This document shows, piece by piece, positions 1-9,200 of a stretch of DNA of 64,000 bases. This stretch comes from Micrococcus sp. 2A. Lineage in GTDB: Bacteria > Actinomycetota > Actinomycetes > Actinomycetales > Micrococcaceae. The DNA is taken from NCBI RefSeq assembly GCF_039519235.1, contig NZ_CP154351.1, positions 1,550,001 to 1,614,000 on the forward strand, written 5' to 3'. Within the stretch, counting starts at the first letter, position 1; every line of letters starts with the position of its first letter. The notes under the pieces were generated by a model. That model was not told the origin of the DNA. It worked only from the letters and a program-made list of their open reading frames with translations, and made no database searches. A program made the translations under genes and the position numbers.

Positions 1-1127
1 GCGGCGGTGACCGTGTTGCCGTGCATGGGATCGGTGACCCACACCGGCTGCACGCCCGCATCGCGCACGCCCTCCACGATCCCGGGGAGGACGTCGCGGA
101 TGACGCCCGCCCCCATGCGCGTGATGAAGGTGAGGCGGCCGGGCTCGCGCTCCGGGTCCAGCTTCTCCGCGAGCTCGAGCGCGTCCGCCGCCGTCGTGGT
201 GGGGCCGAGCTTCACGCCGATCGGGTTGCGGACGCGGGAGAGGTAGTCCACGTGGGCGCCGGCCACGTCGCGCGTGCGCTCCCCGATCCACAGGAAGTGC
301 GCGCTCGTGGCGTAGGGGTCGCCGCTGCGGGAGTCCACGCGCGTCAGCGCACGCTCGTAGTCGAGGAGCAGCGCCTCGTGCGCGGAGTAGAACTCGGTGC
401 GGCGCATCGCCTCGAAGTCCACGCCGGCGGCGTCCATGAACCGGACGGCGCGGTCGATCTCCGCCGCGAGCTCCTCGTACTGCGCGTACGCGGGGTTGGC
501 CATGAACCCCTGGTTCCACTGGTGGACGCTGCGCAGGTCCGCGAAGCCGCCCTGCGTGAACGCTCGCACCAGGTTCAGGGTGGAGGCGGCCGTGTGGTAG
601 GCCCGCACCATGCGCCGCGCGTCGTGGCGGCGCGCCTCCTCCGTGAACTCGTAGCCGTTCACGATCTCCCCGCGGAAGCTCGGCAGGGTGACCCCGTCGC
701 GGGTCTCGGTGTCCGAGGAGCGCGGCTTGGCGAACTGCCCGGCGATCCGCCCCATCTTCACCACGGGCATCGACGCCCCGTAGGTGAGCACGGCGGACAT
801 CTGGAGGATGGTCTTCACGCGGGCGCTGATGCGGTTGGCGGTGGAGCCGGCGAAGGTCTCGGCGCAGTCGCCGCCCTGAAGGAGGAACGCCTCACCGCGG
901 GCCACGGCGGCCAGGCGGGTGCGCAGCACGTCCACCTCGCCGGCGAAGACGAGCGGGGGCACGGTGCTCAGCTCGGCGACGGCCGCCTCGTAGTCCTCCC
1001 GGTCCGCCCAGGAGGGGGCCTGCGTGATGGGCAGCGAGCGCCAGTCGTCGAGGCCCGGGGTGTCCGCGGCGCCCTCCGTGATGGCGGTGCCGAAGGCCAG
1101 GATCTGATCGCGGGGGTCCGAACTCAT
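1..1127 (-). CDS. aroG: Class II 3-deoxy-7-phosphoheptulonate (DAHP) synthase, 3' end beyond window
   Basis: It catalyses the first step of the shikimate pathway, condensing phosphoenolpyruvate and erythrose 4-phosphate to DAHP. About 375 codons are visible of a family that is usually near 460. The ATG at 1127 gives an N-terminus starting MSSDPRDQIL. The family metal-site motif QGGDCAETF lies at residues 84-92, with the metal-binding Cys at 88, the same place as in mycobacterial AroG. The plant-like class II form is standard in actinobacteria. It is transcribed in the same direction as, and just downstream of, the acyltransferase gene (65 bp gap). The family assignment is firm; feedback regulation cannot be judged from the part seen. 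Confidence 0.93.
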   Translation of the reverse strand, partial: MSSDPRDQILAFGTAITEGAADTPGLDDWRSLPITQAPSWADREDYEAAVAELSTVPPLVFAGEVDVLRTRLAAVARGEAFLLQGGDCAETFAGSTANRISARVKTILQMSAVLTYGASMPVVKMGRIAGQFAKPRSSDTETRDGVTLPSFRGEIVNGYEFTEEARRHDARRMVRAYHTAASTLNLVRAFTQGGFADLRSVHQWNQGFMANPAYAQYEELAAEIDRAVRFMDAAGVDFEAMRRTEFYSAHEALLLDYERALTRVDSRSGDPYATSAHFLWIGERTRDVAGAHVDYLSRVRNPIGVKLGPTTTAADALELAEKLDPEREPGRLTFITRMGAGVIRDVLPGIVEGVRDAGVQPVWVTDPMHGNTVTA

Positions 1128-1192
1128 GCCTCCAGGCTAGGGGCGCACCGGGGGCCGGGGCGCGCGCATGACGCGGCGCGGCGGCCCGCGCC

Positions 1193-1906
1193 TCACGCGC
1201 CCGGGCGTCTCCGGGGCGGGGCCACGGCGCGGCCCGCCTTCACGTCCCCGGCGTACGCATCCACGTACTCCTGGCCGGAGAGCCGGCGGATCGCCTCCAT
1301 GACCTCGTCAGTGACCTCGCGCAGGACGCGCGGGTCGTCCGCGTCCGCGACGCGGTCGGAGAAGTCCAGGGGCTCGCCGAAGATCATCCCGAGGCGGCGG
1401 ATCGAGGGCAGGCTGCGTCCGATCGGCTGCACGCGGTCCGTGCCGATCATGGCGATCGGCACCACGGGGGCGCCGGTGGCCAGGGCGAGCTTCGCCACGC
1501 CGATCTTGCCGCGGTGCAGCCGCCCGTCCGGGCTGCGGGTCCCCTCGGGGTAGATGCCCAACAGGTCCCCCCGGCGCAGGCAGTCCACGCCTGCCTCGAG
1601 CGAGCGCAGGGAGGCGGCCCCGCCCGAGCGGTCCATGGGCAGCTGGTTGGCGGCCTCGAAGAACTTCCGGGTGACCCAGCCCTTGACGCCGGGTCCGGTG
1701 AAGTACTCCTTCTTCGCCAGGAAGTGCACCTGGCGGTCGAGCATCGCCGGCATGAACACGGAGTCCGAGACGGAGAGGTGGTTGCACGCGAGGATCGCCG
1801 GGCCGGACGCCGGGACGTTGCCCAGGCCCTTGACCCAGGGGCGGAACAGCACGCGGGTGGCGGGGGCCACGACGAAGGTCTTGGCGGACCAGTAGAACGT
1901 GGACAC
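1193..1906 (-). CDS. plsC: 1-acyl-sn-glycerol-3-phosphate acyltransferase (PlsC/LPLAT family)
   Basis: A membrane-associated acyltransferase that makes phosphatidic acid from lysophosphatidic acid. The LPLAT block I motif shows as ACNHLSVSDS (Asn-His with four residues to Asp) and block III as YPEGTRSPDGRL; the substrate-site motif PVVPIAMIGT follows. I chose GTG 1906 (237 aa, VSTFYW start) because GGAAGG sits 7 nt upstream. The in-frame ATG at 1945 is unlikely because it overlaps a -10-like TAGGAT (1944-1949). It diverges from the hydrolase at 1977. The exact acyl-acceptor is inferred from the family only. Confidence 0.85.
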   Translation of the reverse strand: MSTFYWSAKTFVVAPATRVLFRPWVKGLGNVPASGPAILACNHLSVSDSVFMPAMLDRQVHFLAKKEYFTGPGVKGWVTRKFFEAANQLPMDRSGGAASLRSLEAGVDCLRRGDLLGIYPEGTRSPDGRLHRGKIGVAKLALATGAPVVPIAMIGTDRVQPIGRSLPSIRRLGMIFGEPLDFSDRVADADDPRVLREVTDEVMEAIRRLSGQEYVDAYAGDVKAGRAVAPPRRRPGA

Positions 1907-1943
1907 GGCGGGGCCTTCCGGAGACGGGGCGGGTGCGGAGACC

Positions 1944-1976
1944 ATCCTACGCAGGGGTCCGTCGTAGTCTGACGCC
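1944..1976. promoter_or_regulatory. Divergent promoters for plsC (-) and hydrolase (+)
   Basis: On the minus strand TAGGAT (1944-1949) is placed to start an mRNA about 30 nt before the GTG of plsC. On the plus strand TAGTCT (1965-1970) is followed by 6 nt and then the ATG at 1977, the spacing expected of a leaderless transcript. No clear -35 box was seen for either. The calls are based on position and -10 likeness. Confidence 0.4.
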
Positions 1977-2756
1977 ATGGTCCAGCACTCCGAAGTCCGC
2001 GCCGAGCACCGCCCGTTCCGCCTGCCCCCCGCCGCGCCCGCCCGCGTGCCGCACACCGTGGTGATGCTGCACGGCTTCACCTCCGGTCCCCACTCCGTGC
2101 GGGCGTGGGCCGAGGGCCTCGCGGCGGCGGGCTCCGAGGTCGCCGTCCCGCTGCTCCCCGGCCACGGCACCCACTGGCGCGACCTCGCGGACACCCCCGC
2201 CCCTGAGATCCGGGCGGCCGTGCGCCGGACCGTCGACGCCGAGCTCGCCCGCGGGCTGCCGGTCGTCGTCGCAGGCCTGTCCCTGGGCGGCGCCCTGGCC
2301 CTCGACGCCGCCGCGCACCGGCCGGTGGCGGGCGTCCTGCTCGTGAACCCCGCCCTGCGCTTCGCAAGCCCGCTCGCCCCGACCGCACCGCTGCTGCGGC
2401 ACGTGGTGCCCACCGTGGCCTCGATCGCCAACGACGTGGCCGACCCCGAGGCGGACGAGCTCGCGTACGAGCGCACGCCGGTGGCCGGCGTCGCGGCCGT
2501 GGGCGCGATCCAGCGGGCGGCGCGCCGCGGGCTCGGCCGGGTCACGGCTCCCGTGACGGTCTTCCGCTCGGCGCGCGACGCCGTCGTCCCCGCCGCGAGC
2601 CACCGCACCCTCCTGCGCGGACTGCGCCGCGCGCCCGTCCAGGTGGTGCCCCTGCCGCGCAGTCGGCACGTGGCCACGATGGACCTCGACAGGGAGCTGC
2701 TGGTCGAGCGCAGCCGGACCGCCGTCGCCGGCGCCGTGCAGGGGCTCCTGCGGTAG
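1977..2756 (+). CDS. Alpha/beta hydrolase, carboxylesterase / monoacylglycerol lipase type
   Basis: A 259-residue serine hydrolase of the Est30/monoglyceride lipase kind. It shows the oxyanion-loop motif LHGFTS (31-36), the nucleophile elbow GLSLGG (Ser102), a catalytic Asp at 201 in RDAVVP, and a catalytic His at 231 in SRHVATMD. That gives a complete Ser-Asp-His triad. No signal peptide is seen, so it is probably cytosolic. It lies between a phospholipid acyltransferase and an acyl-CoA ligase, so a role in acylglycerol or fatty ester turnover fits, but that is inference. There is no ribosome-binding site; the start follows a -10-like TAGTCT by 6 nt. Confidence 0.85.
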   Translation: MVQHSEVRAEHRPFRLPPAAPARVPHTVVMLHGFTSGPHSVRAWAEGLAAAGSEVAVPLLPGHGTHWRDLADTPAPEIRAAVRRTVDAELARGLPVVVAGLSLGGALALDAAAHRPVAGVLLVNPALRFASPLAPTAPLLRHVVPTVASIANDVADPEADELAYERTPVAGVAAVGAIQRAARRGLGRVTAPVTVFRSARDAVVPAASHRTLLRGLRRAPVQVVPLPRSRHVATMDLDRELLVERSRTAVAGAVQGLLR

Positions 2757-2859
2757 GCTGGCCTGTGATCCGCCTCACCTGCCAGCCCCGTGCGTCCACG
2801 CCGCGATCCGCCCGGGTCCCCGCAGCGGCGCAGAGGAGGCACCCGACCCAAGGAGGACC

Positions 2860-4695
2860 ATGCGCGAAGTCAGCGAGCCCTACCACCCCCGGCTGGCGCC
2901 GGAGGCCAACATCACCGACGTCCTGGAGCGCCAGGCCCGCGAACGCCCGGACGCCGCGCTCTTCGCCGTGCCCGAGGGCGAGGGCGGCTGGCGGGACGTC
3001 ACCGCGGCGCAGGCCCGGGACCGCGTCGCCGAGTTCGCCCGCGGGCTCATGGCCGCCGGCATCGGTCCCGGGGACCGCGTGGGCCTCATGGCCGCCACGC
3101 GCCTGGAGTGGACGCTGGTGGACTTCGCCATCTGGTACGCCGGCGCCGTCACCGTGCCGATCTACGAGACCTCGTCCGCCTCCCAGGTGGCCTGGATCCT
3201 CGAGGACTCCGGTGTTCGCGCCGTGGTCGCCGACACCGCCGAGCGCGCCAAGACCGTGCGGGACGCCGTGCACCGTGAGGGGCTCGACGCCCTGGTGGGC
3301 CTCTGGACCATGGACGCCCCCGACGGCGAGCCGGGCGCCGGACTGGACGAGCTGACCCGCCTCGGGGCGGACGTCACGGAGGCCGACCTCGAGGCGCGGC
3401 GCTCCGCCACGCACCTGGCCGACCTCGCCACGATCATCTACACCTCGGGCACGACCGGCCGCCCCAAGGGGTGCGAGCTCACCCACGGGAACTTCGCGGA
3501 GCTGGTGAACCAGACCCTCTCCTCCTCGCTGGGCGAGGTCGTCACCGAGGACGCCAGCACCGTGCTGTTCATCCCGCTCGCGCATGTGTTCGCACGCTTC
3601 GTCTCGGTGCTCACCGTGGGGGCCGGCGCGCGCTGCGGGCACGTCGCGGACCTCGCGCAGCTCTCGGGCTCGCTGCAGTCCTTCCAGCCCACGTTCCTCC
3701 TGGCCGTGCCCCGCGTGTTCGAGAAGATCTACAACGCCGCACTGCTCTCCGCGCAGTCCGGGGGCAAGGGGCGGATCTTCGAGCGCGGCGCGGACATCGC
3801 GGTCCGCTACTCCAAGGCCCTGGACTCCGGGAAGGTGCCCGTGCCGCTGCGCGTCAGCCGCGCCTTCTACTCGGCGCTCATCTACCGTCGCATCCGCACC
3901 GCCATGGGCGGACGCCTGCGGTACGCGGTCTCCGGCGGCGGCCCCCTCTCCCCCGACCTCGCGCACTTCTTCCGCGGCCTGGGCGTCACCATCCTCGAGG
4001 GCTACGGCCTGACCGAGACGACGGCGCCCGTGACGGTCGGCCGTCCGGGCGGCCTGCGCATCGGCACGGTGGGTCTTCCGCTGGGCGGCAACGAGGTCCG
4101 GATCGCCGAGGACGGGGAGATCCTCACCCGCGGCACCTCGCTCATGCGCGGCTACCACAACCGTCCCGAGGCGGACGCCGAGGCCTTCGAGGACGGCTGG
4201 TTCCGCACCGGCGACTTCGGCAGCCTCGACGACGACGGCTACCTGCGCATCACGGGCCGCAAGAAGGAGATCCTCGTGACGGCCGGCGGCAAGAACGTGG
4301 CGCCGGCCCAGCTGGAGGACGCCATCCGCTCCGACGCGCTCATCTCCCAGGTGATGGTCGTGGGCGATGCGAAGCCCTTCGTCGCGGCGATCGTGACCCT
4401 CGACGCCGAGACCCTGCCCGCCTGGCTCGCCGCCCACGGCCTGCCCCGGACCCTGGATGTTGCCGCCGCCGCCCGGGAGGAGAAGGTGCGCGCCCACATC
4501 CAGGCCGCCGTGGACCGCGCCAACGCCACCGTGTCCCGCGCGGAGGGCATCCGCGAGTTCCGGATCCTGGACCGGGACTTCTCCCAGGACGAGGGCCACA
4601 TGACGCCCTCGCTGAAGATGAAGCGCGCGGCCATCCTCCGCGACTTCCAGAAGGAGATCGAGGACATCTACGCGGGCGCCGCCCCCCGCCCCTGA
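2860..4695 (+). CDS. Long-chain fatty acid-CoA ligase (FadD15-like, AMP-forming)
   Basis: It activates fatty acids to acyl-CoA through an acyl-adenylate. The 611-residue protein has the AMP-binding P-loop YTSGTTGRPKG at 194-204, an adenine-site motif EGYGLTETTAP, the FRTGDFG motif and the C-terminal hinge/catalytic region GRKKEILVTAGGKNVAP. Length and motifs fit the FadD15/long-chain ligase group. The ATG at 2860 is set by an AAGGAGG ribosome-binding site just upstream. It is convergent with mycothione reductase, with a hairpin between the two. Substrate chain length is inferred from the family. Confidence 0.88.
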   Translation: MREVSEPYHPRLAPEANITDVLERQARERPDAALFAVPEGEGGWRDVTAAQARDRVAEFARGLMAAGIGPGDRVGLMAATRLEWTLVDFAIWYAGAVTVPIYETSSASQVAWILEDSGVRAVVADTAERAKTVRDAVHREGLDALVGLWTMDAPDGEPGAGLDELTRLGADVTEADLEARRSATHLADLATIIYTSGTTGRPKGCELTHGNFAELVNQTLSSSLGEVVTEDASTVLFIPLAHVFARFVSVLTVGAGARCGHVADLAQLSGSLQSFQPTFLLAVPRVFEKIYNAALLSAQSGGKGRIFERGADIAVRYSKALDSGKVPVPLRVSRAFYSALIYRRIRTAMGGRLRYAVSGGGPLSPDLAHFFRGLGVTILEGYGLTETTAPVTVGRPGGLRIGTVGLPLGGNEVRIAEDGEILTRGTSLMRGYHNRPEADAEAFEDGWFRTGDFGSLDDDGYLRITGRKKEILVTAGGKNVAPAQLEDAIRSDALISQVMVVGDAKPFVAAIVTLDAETLPAWLAAHGLPRTLDVAAAAREEKVRAHIQAAVDRANATVSRAEGIREFRILDRDFSQDEGHMTPSLKMKRAAILRDFQKEIEDIYAGAAPRP

Positions 4696-4720
4696 CCGGG
4701 GCGGCGTGGCGGGGGCGGCG
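4677..4720. terminator. Bidirectional hairpin between acyl-CoA ligase and mtr
   Basis: A GC-rich inverted repeat has arms at 4677-4690 and 4708-4720 (13 bp with one bulged C). It spans the stop codon of the ligase and ends where the mtr stop begins. Convergent genes sharing one terminator is the simplest reading; there is no long T run. Confidence 0.5.
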
Positions 4721-6184
4721 TCAGAGGAGCCCGCAGTCCGGGACGTCGAGCCCCAGCAGGGCGTTCTCGATGACCTCCGTGAGGGCGGGGTGCGGCCAGT
4801 ACTGCCCCCGCGCCATCGTGTGGGCGTCGAGCCCGAACGTCATGGCCTGCACGAAGGGCTGGATGAGGTTGGCGGCCTCGTGCCCGAGGATGTGGGCGCC
4901 CAGGATGCGTCCCGTCGCCCGCTCGGCCACCACCGTGCACAGCCCCTCACGGTCCTCCATGGCCCAGCCGTACGCCACGTCGCCGAACCGCTGGACCTTC
5001 ACGGTGACGGCCTCCGCGCCGTGCTCGAGGAGGGCCTGGGCCTCGGTCTGCCCGACCGAGGCGACCTGGGGCCGCGTGAACACCGCGGCGGGGACCGGGA
5101 CGTCGCCGATGGCGCGGAGGTCGTCGGGGTGCTCGAGGTTGTGCGCCACCACGCGGGCCTCGCGGTTGGCGACGTGCTTGAGCTGCCAGTCGTTGGCGGC
5201 GTCGCCCAGGGCGAAGACCCCCTCGGCCGGCTCGCCGCCGCGCAGCACGCGCTGGTGCTCGTCCACCGCGAGCACGCCGCCCTCGGTGAGGTCCAGGCCG
5301 GCGGCGTCCACGTGCAGCCGGTCCGTGTTGGGGATGCGGCCGACGGCCATGAGCACCGCGTCGGCCTCGATCTCCTCCTCCACCGTCCCGCTCTGCTCCT
5401 GGCCCTCGGCGGGGTCCAGGCGGACCCGCACCCAGCCGTCGGCGGCGCGCGCCTCGTCCTCGGCGGGCTCGACGCCGGCCAGCGTCCATCCGGTGCGCAC
5501 GTCCCACTGCTCGCGGGCGATCTCGGTGAAGCGCGTGGACACCGTGAGGTCGTGCTCCTTCAGCAGCCGGTGTCCGCGGTTCAGCACGATCACCTCGGAG
5601 CCGAGGGCGGAGAAGATCGCGGCGAACTCCACGCCGATGTAGCCGCCGCCGACCACCACCAGTCGGCGCGGGAGACGGTCCAGGCGCATCACCGTGTCCG
5701 AGGTGTGGACCGAGGGCAGGTCCATGCCCGGGACGTCCGGCACAGCCGGGCGGGAGCCGACCGCCACGACCACACGGTCAGCGGTGAGCACGCGCCCGGT
5801 CGCCGTCTCCAGGCGCCGCTCCCCCGTGAACCTGACCTCCTCGCGCACCACGGTGACGTGCGGCTGGTCCTCGCTGCGGAAGCGCAGCCCGTCGGCGCTG
5901 ATGCCGTCGATGCGCGTGAAGATCCGATCACGGATGGCCGGGAAGTCCGCCCCCGTGAAATCGAGCCCCACCCCGAGGCGCGCGGCCTCGGCGGGGGTCG
6001 CCGCGAGCTGGGCGGGGTAGGCGTACATCTTCGTGGGGATGCAGCCCACGTTCAGGCACGTGCCTCCGAAGGTGCCGGAGTCCACGAGGGCGACGCGGCG
6101 GCCCTCCCAGTGCTCCGTGATGAGCGTGTTGCCCGATCCGGAGCCGATGACGATCAGGTCGAAGTGTTCCTCAGACGTGGACAT
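4721..6184 (-). CDS. mtr: Mycothione reductase
   Basis: A FAD- and NADPH-dependent disulfide reductase that regenerates mycothiol, the low-molecular-weight thiol of actinobacteria. The 487-residue protein has an FAD-binding GSGSGNT (14-20), the redox-active pair in GGTCLNVGCIPTK (Cys43 and Cys48), an NAD(P)-binding GGGYIGVEF, and the C-terminal HPALTE His465/Glu470 dyad. The GTFGGTCLNVGCIPTK sequence and length match mycothione reductases better than lipoamide dehydrogenase. Its ATG lies inside the hairpin that follows pyc, so its translation may be limited when it is read from the pyc transcript. Confidence 0.88.
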   Translation of the reverse strand: MSTSEEHFDLIVIGSGSGNTLITEHWEGRRVALVDSGTFGGTCLNVGCIPTKMYAYPAQLAATPAEAARLGVGLDFTGADFPAIRDRIFTRIDGISADGLRFRSEDQPHVTVVREEVRFTGERRLETATGRVLTADRVVVAVGSRPAVPDVPGMDLPSVHTSDTVMRLDRLPRRLVVVGGGYIGVEFAAIFSALGSEVIVLNRGHRLLKEHDLTVSTRFTEIAREQWDVRTGWTLAGVEPAEDEARAADGWVRVRLDPAEGQEQSGTVEEEIEADAVLMAVGRIPNTDRLHVDAAGLDLTEGGVLAVDEHQRVLRGGEPAEGVFALGDAANDWQLKHVANREARVVAHNLEHPDDLRAIGDVPVPAAVFTRPQVASVGQTEAQALLEHGAEAVTVKVQRFGDVAYGWAMEDREGLCTVVAERATGRILGAHILGHEAANLIQPFVQAMTFGLDAHTMARGQYWPHPALTEVIENALLGLDVPDCGLL

Positions 6185-6212
6185 GCCCCCAGCCTAGGGG
6201 CTGGGGGCATGT
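6181..6212 (-). terminator. Hairpin downstream of pyc that contains the mtr start codon
   Basis: A perfect 14-bp stem (6181-6194 with 6199-6212) and a TAGG loop lie right after the pyc stop. The 3' arm on the minus strand holds the G-rich stretch and ATG (6182-6184) of mtr. It can act as a terminator for pyc and would hide the mtr start in any readthrough RNA. There is no U tract. Confidence 0.55.
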
Positions 6213-6222
6213 CGTCGCTGGC

Positions 6223-9200
6223 TCACTGACCGTCGATCACCAGGATCAGGTCGCCACCGTTGACGGGCGTCACGCCCTCCGTCACCACTCGCGAGACCGT
6301 GCCAGTGACGGGGGCGGTGATGGCCGCCTCCATCTTCATGGCCTCGATCGTGGCCACGGGCCGGCCGGCCTCCACGGCGTCGCCCACGGCGACCTGCACC
6401 GTCACCGAGCCCGCGAAGGGCGCCGCCACGTGGCCGGCCGCCGCGGGGTCGGCCTTCTCGGCGGTGCGGACCGTGGACTCCACCGAGCGGTCCCGCACCA
6501 TCACCTGGCGCAGCTGCCCGTTGAGGGTGAGCATGACGGTGCGCATGCCCTTCTCGTCGGGCTCGGAGACGGACTGCAGGACGGCCAGCAGGCGGACGCC
6601 GCGGCCGAGCGAGACGACGTGCTCCCGCCCCGGGACGAGCCCGTAGAGGAAGTCACGCGTGTGCAGCGTCCCGGTGTCGCCGAACTCCTCGCGGTGCGCC
6701 TCGTACTCCCGCGTGGGGGCGGGGAAGAGGAGGCGGTTCAGGGTGTCGCGGCGCGCCTGGCCGCCGGCGGCCAGGGCGGCCGCGTCCTCGGAGCTCACCT
6801 CGGCCGTGCCGGCGCCCTCGCGGCGGCCCTGCAGGGCCTTCGTGCGGAAGGGCTCCGGCCAGCCCCCGGGCGGGTCGCCGAGCTCGCCGCGCAGGAAGCC
6901 GACCACGGAGTCGGGGATGTCGAAGTCCTGCGGCCGCTCCCCGAACTCCGCCGGGTCCACGCCCTGGCCCACGAGCTGGAGTGCGAGGTCGCCCACCACC
7001 TTGGAGGACGGGGTCACCTTCACGATGTTGCCCAGCAGGCCGTTGGCCGCCGCGTACATCGACTCGATCTGCTCGAACCGCTCCCCCAACCCCAGGGCGA
7101 TCGCCTGGGTGCGGAGGTTGGAGAGCTGGCCGCCCGGGATCTCGTGGCGGTACACGCGGCCGGTCGGTGCCGGCAGGCCGGCCTCGAACGGCGCGTACAC
7201 GGTGCGCACGGACTCCCAGTAGGGCTCCATGGCCGTGGCCGCGTCGAGGCCGAGGCCGGTGTCCCGCTCGGTGTGCTCGAGCGCGGCCACCAGAGCGGAC
7301 AGCGGCACCTGGCTCGTGGTGCCCGCCATGGACGCGGTGGCCGTGTCCACGGCGTCGACGCCCGCCTCGGAGGCCGCGAGCAGGGTGGCCAGCTGGCCGC
7401 CGGCCGTGTCGTGCGTGTGCAGGTGGACGGGCAGGTCGAACTCGGCGCGCAGGCCGCCCACGAGCTCCCGCGCGGCGGCGGGGCGCAGCAGCCCGGCCAT
7501 GTCCTTGATGGCCAGCACGTGCGCGCCGGCGTCGACCATCCGGCGGGCGAGCCCCAGGTAGTAGTCGAGGGTGTAGAGGGTCTCAGCCGGGTCGGTCATG
7601 TTGCCCGTGTAGCACAGCGCCGCCTCCGCGACGGCGGTGCCCGTGGCCCGCACGGCCTCGATCGCCGGGGTGATCTGGGAGACGTCGTTGAGGGCGTCGA
7701 AGATGCGGAAGACGTCCACGCCGGTGGCGGCGGCCTCGGCCACGAACGCGTCCGTCACCTCGGTGGGGTACGGCGTGTAGCCCACGGTGTTCCGCCCGCG
7801 CAGCAGCATCTGGATCGGGATGTTGGGCAGCTCCGCGCGGAGCAGCGCCAGCCGCTTCCACGGGTCCTCGTGCAGGAAGCGCAGGGCGACGTCGTACGTG
7901 GCCCCGCCCCAGGCCTCCACGGACAGCAGCCCGGGGAGGGTGTGGGCGACGGCGGGCGCGGCGGCCAGGAGGTCGCGCGTGCGCACGCGGGTGGCGAGGA
8001 GGGACTGGTGGGCGTCGCGGAACGTGGTGTCCGTGACGGCCAGCGCGGTCTGCTCGCGCAGCGCGGCGGCGAAGCCCTCCGGGCCCCGCTCGAGCAGCAC
8101 TTGGCGCCAGCCGGGCGGCGGCACGGCCGCGGGGTCACGGCTCGGCCCGTCGAACGGCGAGCGGTCGGGCTCCTGGCGCTTGTCCCCGGGGTGCTCGGGC
8201 AGCCGGTCGCGCGGGTCGATGCCCTCGACGCGGGGGCCGTGCGGCTGGTTGACCGTGATGTCTGCGAGGAACTGCAGCGCCTTGGAGCCGCGGTCCTGCG
8301 AGCGGTTCACGGAGGCCAGCTCGGGGTGCTTGTCGATGAAGTCGGTGGCCACGTCCCCGCTGAGGAACTGCGGGTCGTCCATGACGTTCATGAGGAAGGG
8401 GATGTTCGTCGCCACGCCGCGCACGCGGAACTCGGCCAGCGCGCGGCGAACGCGGCGCACGGCGGTGGCGTAGTCCCGCCCGCGGCACGTGAGCTTCACG
8501 AGCATCGAGTCGAAGTGGGGGCTGACCTCGGCACCGGCGTAGATGGTGCCGCCGTCGAGCCGCACGCCCGAGCCGCCGGCGGACCTGTACGCCGTGATGG
8601 TGCCGGTGTCCGGGCGGAACCCGTTTGCCGGGTCCTCGGTGGTGATGCGGCACTGCATGGCGAAGCCGCGCACGTGCAGGGAGTCCTGCGTGATGCCGAG
8701 CTCCGGCAGGGTGGCGCCGCCGGCGATGCGCAGCTGGGCCGCCACGAGGTCGACGTCCGTGACCTCCTCGGTGACCGTGTGCTCCACCTGGATGCGGGGG
8801 TTCATCTCGATGAACACGTGCTGGCCGGCGCGCTCGCCTGCGGTGTCCACCAGGAACTCGACGGTGCCGGCGTTGACGTACCCCATCTCCTTGGCGAAGG
8901 CGACGGCGTCCCGGTGCAGGGCCTGGCGGATGTCCTCGTCCAGGTTCGGTGCCGGTGCCATCTCGATGACCTTTTGGTGGCGCCGCTGCAGCGAGCAGTC
9001 GCGCTCGAAGAGGTGCACCACGTTGCCCTCGGAGTCCGCAAGGATCTGGACCTCGATGTGCCGGGGGCGCAGGACGGCCTGCTCGAGGAAGACCGTGGGG
9101 TCGCCGAACGCGGTCTCCGCCTCGCGCATCGCGGCCTGGAGGGAGTCCCGCAGGTCCTCGCGTCGCTCGACACGGCGCATGCCGCGACCGCCGCCGCCGG

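Noticed and set aside
1907..1945. ATG 1945 as plsC start
   Set aside because: It overlaps a -10-like box and has no ribosome-binding site, while GTG 1906 has GGAAGG 7 nt upstream.
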